Positions 57,219-64,000 of a DNA stretch of 64,000 bases are shown here, in pieces. Source of the DNA: Trichomonas vaginalis G3 (Eukaryota; Parabasalia; Trichomonadida; Trichomonadidae). The position numbers and the translations under genes were made by a program. Under the pieces are notes generated by a model. The model was not told the DNA's origin, searched no databases, and was given only the letters and a program-made list of their open reading frames with translations. Numbering within the stretch: the first letter of the stretch is position 1; each line of letters begins with the position of its first letter. The DNA lies in NCBI RefSeq assembly GCF_026262505.1, contig NC_067207.1:15654082-15718081 (forward strand), in the 5' to 3' direction.

Positions 57219-58100
57219 TTAATATGCAATTAAAATCATCTCAATAATGAGTCCATCCTTTCCATCTTTAGGTAGCACAACATCTTTCATTGAAGAAGGT
57301 TCGACAAGTCTTATGTTAAACTTACTGACAAAGTTTGTTATACTATAATGCTTCGGCGGCGAATACATGTAGTTTGAAAGACATAATATAGATTCTTCAG
57401 CAAATTCACTTATACTGGATTTTATAACAATGTTCTCACGAGACCAAACGCCACCAATTGACAATCTTGTAAGCAATCCTGCTGAACCTTCAACTGTAAA
57501 CGTCGATGGTAACATTCCACGAAGGTCATCTATTGACATCGTTGAGTCACTGTATTTAAATATTTTCTTAAAGCAATCGTCATTATCTAACCATGCAATA
57601 GCTTTGAAGTTTTCATTCGAATATACATCTGCTTCATTAAATGTAAATCCTGACTTCTTTGCAGAGACGACTTTAAAATCTATTGAGTTTGTTTCAAAAT
57701 TATATGCTATGGTAACTTCTGAAGGTAATGGATGTCCTTCCGCAGTCAGTTGTTCTCTCACTACCATTTGAAGCTTTGTGTTAAAAACTTTCATGTCATC
57801 TCCTGTATCTAAGTTCACATACACAGCAACAGGGAAACTATCTTGCTTCTTTGTTTCATCATTATACCTCAAAACATTAAAGTTCTTCAATAATATTGTT
57901 CTTCCTGCTGGAATACTTCGAACTTGTCTGATTTCAATAGCTTTCTCACCTCCTACATACTCTACCCAGTGTCTTGGATATTCATAAGTATACTGACTTT
58001 CTTGAATTTTGGTAGGTTTCATCATAACATGTTCATAGTATATCTTTATACTCTTGTCAGTTAGACTCGGTGCTATGTTCTGAATATTTCTGACTTGCAT
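57219..58100 (-). CDS. Maverick D beta-rich virion-module protein, 293 aa
   Basis: The start at 58100 (MQVRNIQNIAPSLTDKSIKI) is preferred over the longer frame because the latter would overlap the divergent ATPase gene. Beta-rich sequence with repeated Thr/Ser/Val strands (VAVYVNLDTGDDMKVFNTKL; PSTFTVEGSAGLLTRLSIGG). Size and place near the packaging ATPase fit a penton-type minor capsid protein, but there is no motif proof. Looks whole. Confidence 0.6.
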   Translation of the reverse strand: MQVRNIQNIAPSLTDKSIKIYYEHVMMKPTKIQESQYTYEYPRHWVEYVGGEKAIEIRQVRSIPAGRTILLKNFNVLRYNDETKKQDSFPVAVYVNLDTGDDMKVFNTKLQMVVREQLTAEGHPLPSEVTIAYNFETNSIDFKVVSAKKSGFTFNEADVYSNENFKAIAWLDNDDCFKKIFKYSDSTMSIDDLRGMLPSTFTVEGSAGLLTRLSIGGVWSRENIVIKSSISEFAEESILCLSNYMYSPPKHYSITNFVSKFNIRLVEPSSMKDVVLPKDGKDGLIIEMILIAY

Positions 58101-58116
58101 TTTTAATGGAGATAAA

Positions 58117-59001
58117 ATGAAGCATTTAATACATGACGTAGATGAAAACATGAATGAAACTACAGACAAACTTAACTCTTCTCTTATTCTTCCTTTCAGC
58201 AAAGATTATGAGTTCTGTTCAAATGGTGTGTATTTCTATTGTGGAAAGATGGGGTCAGGAAAGACATTCAACCTCATTCGTCATATACTCATAACAGAAC
58301 GTTTAGGAAATGACTCATATTATGACCAAATCATTATATCAGCAACTTCAGACTCTATGGACTCAACAGCGAAAACATTTATGTCAAAAGTTCAAGCCTC
58401 TGTCGTTAAAGTTCCAGATAGCGAACTCATTGAATTTCTTCAACGTTACATTCGACGTAAGAGAAAATATTATGCCATTGTTGAATTTATACAGTCAGGA
58501 ATGCAAAAGACTTCAGAAGAGATGGAAAGAATTATTGACAAACACCACTTACGTCAATACTCAGGAGTTTACGATATAAACGACTGACAAACTACATTCT
58601 ATCAAAACTTTCAAAATACCCTTCAAAAAGTATCCTTCAAACACTCTGCTCGTTGTGACGACTTCGCCGGAAAAGGTTTAGTTTCAAAGCCTGACTCACC
58701 ATTAGCTAACATCATTACTAAAGTCAGACATTACCATTTAACTGTAGCAATACTTATGCAAACATGGCGTTTTCTTGCTTTAAACATAAAACGTCTCATA
58801 ACTGACTTCGTTATCTTTCAAGGTTTCTCACGTTATGATATTGAACTCATTTGGAAACAGTCAGGTATAACATTACCTTTTGAAGAAATTTGGGAAGCAT
58901 ATAAGTCTCTCATCTCTCCTCGTTCATACCTTGAGATTCATATCATGACTAATACCATTAAAGTCAAAAATATTCCATGGGAACGACCAACATTGTTTTA
59001 A
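58117..59001 (+). pseudogene. DNA-packaging ATPase, Maverick D, broken
   Basis: Same family as the ATPases at 739 and 36917 but far diverged. It starts MKHLIHDVDENMNETTDKLN, with Walker A YCGKMGSGKTFNLIRH at about residue 45-60. Conserved blocks SELIEFLQRYIRRKRKYYAI and, later, KRLITDFVIFQGFSRYDIEL parallel LLDWIKKYQRRVLKYNAI and KRILTDIVLFPGLSEDDFME. It looks broken, with about two breaks. Confidence 0.75.
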
Positions 59002-59422
59002 AGTTTAACCTTCAATTGACTGATGGTAAACAAATTCCATGCATCTCTGTCGCCATTTCTGTTAAATTTTTGCTGTCATTCATATCATCCACTTCCCCAT
59101 CCGTTAGCTTTTGAGGATATGTGTTAGAATAGCTGTTCTTAAATGAAGGCTTCTCTCCCTTGAGAGCATAAACTCTATAACTTTCTGCATACTTTATGTT
59201 TGAACCTCCTGAGCCATCATTGACATTAAATTTTTATAGGCTTCCACCCTTTGTTCATGTTCCTGCTTCTTCCCTTAGCTCTTTTGTTCAGTAGTTCTAC
59301 TCTTTATACACAGCACCTGTCTCAGTGAATTCAACAATATTTCATTCGTTAGCTTTACATTCAAACCCTTGTCGAGTATATTGTTCATTTCATTACATAT
59401 AAAAGTTTTTATTCTATATGAA
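59002..59422 (-). other. Decayed Maverick D gene stretch
   Basis: No long frame. Codon-like texture on the minus strand suggests a former gene between the ATPase and the small plus-strand genes. Family not recognised. Broken. Confidence 0.3.
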
Positions 59423-59785
59423 ATGAGAAGCAAATCCATCTTAGCTGGTGCCGTTAATTTCCAATTGAACCAACATCAAATGTTGACTCACGAACGACAA
59501 ACAATATTGTCATAAAGAACTATAGTTCAGAGTGTTTTGAAAGAAAAAGAACCAGAGCTGAAATCCGTGAATTTAAACACAGCTTCAAACGCTAACGCTA
59601 CATCAGATGTTAAGTTAGAGTATCCACCACTGGACCAAATTCTTTCAAGACAGAAGCCAACGACAATCCTTACACAAATGTTCAAAACAAATCCTTCAGA
59701 TAACGTAGACCATTACCTTCTTCAGTTATACCAAACAATTTTACTCAAAGACGATAAGAAGCTTTTTGACAAATCTTATAAGTAA
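59423..59785 (+). pseudogene. Maverick D small gene(s), probably broken
   Basis: Begins MRSKSILAGAVNFQLNQHQM. A later frame is rich in Asn/Leu and ends KLFDKSYK (LKSVNLNTASNANATSDVKL). The texture is coding throughout. It is either one broken gene or two very small ones. No domain. Confidence 0.4.
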
Positions 59786-60112
59786 GAACCAAATAATTCT
59801 AACAAAGGAGGACCTTGAAAATGTTATCTCACGAATAACAGGGAAACAATGTGTCATTGACTATCTCGACCCTGAAATCGAATGCTGTGGTCAAACGCCA
59901 CCATTCATGAAATAGGTAACATCCGCATCATTGAAACACCAGGAACTACAGGAGTTGAGTTTAAGTATAAATATTCGAACGAATATACAAAACTAACTTC
60001 AACAGAATATAAACTTTGTTTGAAATGTTTTTAGTAAATTAAAGCAATTTGTAATATCTATCCAAAACTTCTTCAACAGTATCGAACTCATCTTCATAAT
60101 GCAAACCTAATC
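59786..60112. other. Decayed Maverick D stretch without a clear gene
   Basis: Short coding-like fragments on the plus strand (for example ENVISRITGKQCVIDYLDPE) and on the minus strand near 60040-60110. Nothing whole is seen. Confidence 0.3.
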
Positions 60113-60625
60113 TTATTGACTTGGTGCAGTTTCACTAACACAATATTTTTCTGTTCTCTTGACTGACATAACTAACTCATTTGTTTCATCAAACAGCAAC
60201 AACCAAAGTTCATGACCTAATACATAACATTCATACTTTATATTTTTAGCCTCTGAGTTCTCTTGTAAGCTGTTGCATTTAATATTTTCTAAAAAGTCAA
60301 CTTCAACAGTCATTCGCACTGGTGCCTTCAGTTCTACAGGCTCTCCTTGAAAGTCAACAAGTCTGAATTGCATGTCTTTCAAATTATGAGGACTAATGCG
60401 AACCCATTTACCTAAATGAGTTGCTATGACAGGAACGTTTGGAATGAACATTGAATTTACTTCATAACAGAAAGATTTATACTCTACTGAACCTTTACTA
60501 TTAACTCCTGAAATGCCTGTGACATTAGCTATTTTAGACTCAATGTATAAACAATTACCATAACATACGTATGGAACAGATTTCATCTCAATCGTTTTGT
60601 CAACACTTTTCAAAGGAAATGTCAT
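60113..60625 (-). CDS. Maverick D beta-rich protein, 170 aa
   Basis: Starts MTFPLKSVDKTIEMKSVPYV. Beta-type sequence with many Val/Thr/Asn and several Cys. The block FRLVDFQGEPVELKAPVRMT resembles LVDANFVPVKLLCPMYLS in the 3834-4640 protein of element A, so the two may be distant homologues of one virion protein. The gene may extend upstream in decayed sequence to 61000. Confidence 0.45.
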   Translation of the reverse strand: MTFPLKSVDKTIEMKSVPYVCYGNCLYIESKIANVTGISGVNSKGSVEYKSFCYEVNSMFIPNVPVIATHLGKWVRISPHNLKDMQFRLVDFQGEPVELKAPVRMTVEVDFLENIKCNSLQENSEAKNIKYECYVLGHELWLLLFDETNELVMSVKRTEKYCVSETAPSQ

Positions 60626-61000
60626 ATGGTATGCACCAAAAGAAGTTGTACTCTATGACTCATTCGTGTTATCTTGAACTCTTTCTTGCTACTGAACTTC
60701 AATGTTCCCTCAGAAGAGAGTTCGACATCTATGTTGTCAATAGTTTCTTCATTTATGAGAGTATCTATGACTCCAGCAATTTTATCTATTCTATACCAGC
60801 TCTGTTAGGAAATGTTATAAACTTCTTTTGTCATCTATTTCAATCTCTATGAAATCTGTTTCATCTGTTATGACAAAAGTTGCGATAGTATTGAAGTCAA
60901 CAACTCTGAAAGCAAGTGCTTCATTCTGAAGACCTAAGTTTGTTTGTAGCTTTACTGTCCCGTATTCGTTTGGGTCTGTACTTTGCAAATAGAACAACAT
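60626..61000 (-). pseudogene. Maverick D gene remnant, N-terminal part
   Basis: Starts MLFYLQSTDPNEYGTVKLQT at 61000, next to the divergent gene at 61018. Beta-rich. It is the apparent beginning of a virion-module gene in the same orientation as 60113-60625. It looks broken, with about two breaks. Confidence 0.4.
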
Positions 61001-61017
61001 TTTATTCTCATTAAAAT

Positions 61018-61680
61018 ATGACTATTGCTGCATATGCGTACGAAACAAATGAAGCAAGAAGAGCACATGAACTAGTAAACGAAAACTCAACTTTAACCAT
61101 TGAAGGCAATGATTTAGTCATTGACGATGGAAAAACTAAAAAAGTCATTGATTTCGATACTTTTAACACTTATGACCCATTCATTACAATAAGTAAAGTT
61201 CCTATCATAAATGATGGAACGGTGCAATATATAAATTCTACAGTAGATGCCTCATTAGTGAAAGTATTAAATGTTCTCATTGAATTGTTAAAGAGCTTTC
61301 GATTTGACGACAACATTAAATGCTTAAAGAATTTAGTCATGAATGAGAAACAAATTCTTGGCGTTGCTGGTAGCAGTAATGATGTACACCTTATGACATT
61401 AGAATATTATAACGAACATAAAGATGAACTGAAAGGAGAGAAGGGTGACACCGGACCTCAAGGACCTCAAGGACCACAAGGAATACAAGGAATACAAGGA
61501 ATACAAGGAATACAAGGACCTCAAGGCGAGAACGGTTTGGATGGTGTAGATGGAAAGGATGGAAAAACTGCTAAATCATGGATATGGAACCTTATAAATA
61601 CTGGTTTAAAGCTGCTTCATATGGAGTTCTTCAATACCAAATCGGAAAGATATGGGCGGTACTTGGTGAAGAAGTTTTAA
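61018..61680 (+). CDS. Collagen-like (Gly-X-Y) protein, Maverick D, 220 aa
   Basis: Starts MTIAAYAYETNEARRAHELV after CTCATTAAAAT. The N-terminal 135 residues are globular with a beta-rich start. Residues about 141-185 are a Gly-X-Y run (GPQGPQGPQGIQGIQGIQG, then GENGLDGVDGKDGK), as in viral and phage fibre shafts that form collagen-like trimers. It overlaps the start of the 61578 frame. Whether the two are separate proteins or parts of one former fibre gene is left open. Confidence 0.65.
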   Translation: MTIAAYAYETNEARRAHELVNENSTLTIEGNDLVIDDGKTKKVIDFDTFNTYDPFITISKVPIINDGTVQYINSTVDASLVKVLNVLIELLKSFRFDDNIKCLKNLVMNEKQILGVAGSSNDVHLMTLEYYNEHKDELKGEKGDTGPQGPQGPQGIQGIQGIQGIQGPQGENGLDGVDGKDGKTAKSWIWNLINTGLKLLHMEFFNTKSERYGRYLVKKF

Positions 61681-63653
61681 ATGACGTTAAAAATGCTTTG
61701 AACTTCATTTCAAATGGTTCGGATACTATTAAAACTTTATCTGGTTGGATGCAAGAAACAAGGAGTCAAATAGATACTGTAAGACGTATAGCAAACAATG
61801 CACGTACGGGATTGGATACTTTACGAGAAGCACAAAATACACTAAAGGAAGCAAATGATATTCTTGGCTCAGTATCAGACATGCATGAAGATTGGCTTAA
61901 AGGTATTGACAAATCTTTAAAAAATCACAGTCAGTCTATTGCTGACTACAAGAAAAGTATAGATTTTTTACATAGTGCTATGGACGTACATGATGGAAGC
62001 ATAAGGAACTTACTTAATGCTAACAATAACTTACCAGGAACTATTAAAGCATTTATAAAGTCCTTTGTAAAACCCGGTGCTCTAACATTTAGGTCTTTGA
62101 GAGCAAGAGCATTGAAGTCAAGAGATGCAGAAACTCCAACAGAACCTACAGAAGGAACTGAAACAACAGAAACTCCAAAAGAACCACCAAAACCAACAGC
62201 TAATGAAATATTGTTCGAATATTTTCCAAGGTACTCTGTTCTCATTGCATACATTCAAGAAATACTTAAGAAAGCAGACTTGACTTTAGGAGATGATGAA
62301 AGTTCTGTATATCTTTCGTTCCAGTTTCAAATAGCAGAACTTTTGAGACAGATATGCTTAATGTATGACAACATCTCTGATTTCACAAGATATGATGACG
62401 ACCATGACCCCGAACACGGTGAAGAAGAAGTTTTACAAACATCCATTAAGACAGGAAAGGTTTTAACACAAAGTCTCATTATTGACACCAAAGATGGCGA
62501 AGTGGACGTTCTTCAAGAGCTGAAGAAAAATACTTCTTCGGGAGGTGGTGGTAGGCATGAACTTGAAATAAATGAGATAGAAGAGAAATTAGCCGAAAAA
62601 GCAGATAAAGAACATAAACACAATATCTCCGATATAAATGAACTTCAAGCTACATTAAATAGTAAAGCGGACAAAAATGAACTCGAAGCAATGAACAAAG
62701 TTTTGAAATCTCATAAACACAACATCTCCGATATAAATGAACTTCAAGCTACATTAGACAGTAAAGCCGACAAGAACCATACACATGAATCCTTCACTAC
62801 TGTTAGAGCAGACGACATAATATTGAACTTTGACCTTGGTTCAAGTGCACCTTTAGAGAATCCAAGTACAAGCGTAAAAGATACTCTTAACAATTTAGAT
62901 AAGAGTTGCAGGAATATTGAAAGTCATGCCAGAAACTTTGAAGCATATGAACTACCAACAATGTTAGATAAGAAAGCTGACAAAGAACATACACATAAAT
63001 CCTTCACTACTGTTAGAGCAGACGACATAATATTGAACTTTGACCTTGGTTCAAGTGCACCTTTAGAGAATCCAAGTACAAGCGTAAAAGATACTCTTAA
63101 CAATTTAGATAAGAGTTGCAGGAATATTGAAAGTCATGCCAGAAACTTTGAAGCATATGAACTACCAACAATGTTAGATAAGAAAGCAGATAAAACAGAG
63201 CTTCAAACATTAAAGACTCAGATTCTTGAAACATTATATCCTATAGGTTCTATTTATACGTCAATGAATTCAACAAATCCAGAAACAGTTTTAGGTTTTG
63301 GTACTTGGGAACAGATTGTAGACAAATTCTTATACTGTGCTAACTCTTCAAAGCAAACAGGAGGTTCGAAGAAAATTACTGAAGCAAACTTACCTGCGCA
63401 CACTCATACAGGAACTACAAACTTTTCTGGCGACCATAGCCACTCATTAAGAGACCATCCATTATACAACTCAGAATATAAAGCTGGCAATGACGTTTTA
63501 TCTCCATCTTATAACAATGCAGCAAAAAAGACTTTTCGACCAACTGAACCAGGAGGAAATCATGTCCATACTTTCACAACAAATCCAACAGGCTCGGGTG
63601 CAGATTATATGCCACCATTTATGACTGTATTCGCATGGTATAGAGTTCAATGA
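61578..63653 (+). CDS. Phage tail-fibre-like protein with collar tip, Maverick D, 691 aa
   Basis: The first 130 residues are helical, like a fibre neck. A Thr/Pro/Glu linker follows (about 185-210), then a helical domain. Fibre repeats run from about 335 (ADKEHKHNISDINELQATLN, twice), and a doubled 70-residue block follows (about 405-544). The tip YPIGSIYTSMNSTNPETVLG with TWEQIVDKFLYC, LPAHTHTGTTNFSGDHSHS and the end PPFMTVFAWYRVQ matches phage tail-collar domains. It probably forms a trimeric attachment spike. The tip closely resembles the one at 25530-27120 while the rest differs, which suggests domain exchange between Mavericks. Confidence 0.7.
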   Translation: MDMEPYKYWFKAASYGVLQYQIGKIWAVLGEEVLNDVKNALNFISNGSDTIKTLSGWMQETRSQIDTVRRIANNARTGLDTLREAQNTLKEANDILGSVSDMHEDWLKGIDKSLKNHSQSIADYKKSIDFLHSAMDVHDGSIRNLLNANNNLPGTIKAFIKSFVKPGALTFRSLRARALKSRDAETPTEPTEGTETTETPKEPPKPTANEILFEYFPRYSVLIAYIQEILKKADLTLGDDESSVYLSFQFQIAELLRQICLMYDNISDFTRYDDDHDPEHGEEEVLQTSIKTGKVLTQSLIIDTKDGEVDVLQELKKNTSSGGGGRHELEINEIEEKLAEKADKEHKHNISDINELQATLNSKADKNELEAMNKVLKSHKHNISDINELQATLDSKADKNHTHESFTTVRADDIILNFDLGSSAPLENPSTSVKDTLNNLDKSCRNIESHARNFEAYELPTMLDKKADKEHTHKSFTTVRADDIILNFDLGSSAPLENPSTSVKDTLNNLDKSCRNIESHARNFEAYELPTMLDKKADKTELQTLKTQILETLYPIGSIYTSMNSTNPETVLGFGTWEQIVDKFLYCANSSKQTGGSKKITEANLPAHTHTGTTNFSGDHSHSLRDHPLYNSEYKAGNDVLSPSYNNAAKKTFRPTEPGGNHVHTFTTNPTGSGADYMPPFMTVFAWYRVQ
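62791..63210 (+). repeat. 210-bp in-frame tandem duplication in fibre gene
   Basis: 62791-62977 and 63001-63187 are identical base for base. The copies then differ where the second runs into KADKTELQ. Each unit is 70 codons (SFTTVRADDIILNFDLGSSA and so on). No silent differences were seen, so the duplication is very recent. Confidence 0.9.
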
Positions 63654-63693
63654 ACGCGCTTGAGCCTAGAATAAAATCTTTAATTTTACATAA

Positions 63694-64000
63694 ATGAGCT
63701 TGAAAGAAGTATTCGAACAACATCCATGAAGGTCATTTAAGAAGTTCAATGAAGCTGCAAAGAGTCGGGGATTTACTAACAGAGCTGAAGTGAAAAGGTT
63801 CTTTGACAAAAATGTTGTACATCAAACAAAAATAAACCCTTACGACTACTTTTTACCAATTTACTCCAACACTCCTGACGCATACCAATTTGACACTCTC
63901 ATTCAAAGCAGAAAAGGAGGACATAAACCATTCCTCATCTTCATTAATGTTAACACTCGTAAAGCATATGCATATCCAATGAAAAATAAAGGAACTCGTG
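63694..64000 (+). pseudogene. Start of Maverick D integrase (cut by window end)
   Basis: Starts MSLKEVFEQHP. The helical N-terminal part holds KSRGFTNRAEVKRFFDKNVV, followed by DAYQFDTLIQSRKGGHKPFL, where YQFDTL is the first catalytic block of retroviral-type integrases, and INVNTRKAYAYPMKNKGT (second strand block). It is on the plus strand after the fibre gene. In C-B the integrase also neighbours the fibre gene but on the opposite strand. It looks broken, with about one break in the part seen. Confidence 0.7.

Larger units (their letters stand above)
55809..64000. mobile_element. Maverick/Polinton element D, left part (continues beyond window)
   Basis: A different Maverick family. The ends are analogous (GGTACTGAGGC, hairpin, CCCTGATA), but the genes only distantly resemble those of A and C-B. 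Parts: small proteins, three abutting minus-strand genes, packaging ATPase, several small or decayed genes, a collagen-like and a tail-fibre-like protein, and the start of the integrase. Genes face both ways as in other Mavericks. About eight breaks are visible in the part seen. No polymerase or capsid gene is in the window. Confidence 0.85.

Overview
The window is AT-rich eukaryotic DNA that fits Trichomonas vaginalis or a very close trichomonad. Its own genes are intronless, with short 5' leaders, host-type initiator motifs (TCAYTW) just before ATG, and stop codons of the form TAAA that double as the poly(A) signal. It also has trichomonad-type ankyrin proteins, a mariner of the Tvmar kind, a hAT-like transposase, a Mutator-like transposase and several Maverick/Polinton elements. 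Maverick parts are described below as fossils, at gene level only.

Layout. 1-10.9 kb: right half of Maverick A (packaging ATPase, SF3 helicase, double-jelly-roll capsid protein, large coiled-coil protein). 11.25-15.05 kb: two host genes for helical-repeat proteins. 15.8-17.0 kb: a Mutator-like transposase without a start codon. 18.06-20.08 kb: a duplicated host block (orphan family plus truncated ankyrin gene). 20.65-22.64 kb: a hAT-like transposase with an intact frame. 22.89-48.18 kb: one end-to-end Maverick (called C-B) of about 25.3 kb, with terminal inverted repeats, outer A/T tracts and a 6-bp ATTCAA target duplication. Its left half has a DNA adenine methylase, phage-tail-fibre-like protein, integrase, family B DNA polymerase and HNH-like gene. 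Its right half is a decayed sister of Maverick A. Between the halves is a 1.6-kb cassette with inverted repeats and an unknown 313-residue ORF. 48.2-49.2 kb: intergenic DNA with a foldback and a tRNA-like remnant. 49.23-55.8 kb: the second copy of the orphan plus ankyrin block, split by a mariner, which is itself split by a 2.2-kb element carrying a tandem array. 55.81-64.0 kb: left part of Maverick D, a different Maverick family (ATPase, collagen-like and tail-fibre-like proteins, start of an integrase).

The most striking object is the array at 52613-54579. A 250-bp unit is repeated almost without change about eight times, and every unit is a chain of four separate long hairpins. The nesting order can be read directly: ankyrin gene, then mariner (TA duplication), then hairpin-array element (CTCTT duplication). 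Other second-look items are the accessory cassette at 35.3-36.9 kb, hairpin-preserving differences between Maverick ends, at least two repeated pre-ATG motifs in Maverick C-B that sort replication genes from accessory genes, a cluster of five CAACGG Myb-type sites, and bacteriophage-like fibre genes in two unrelated Mavericks.
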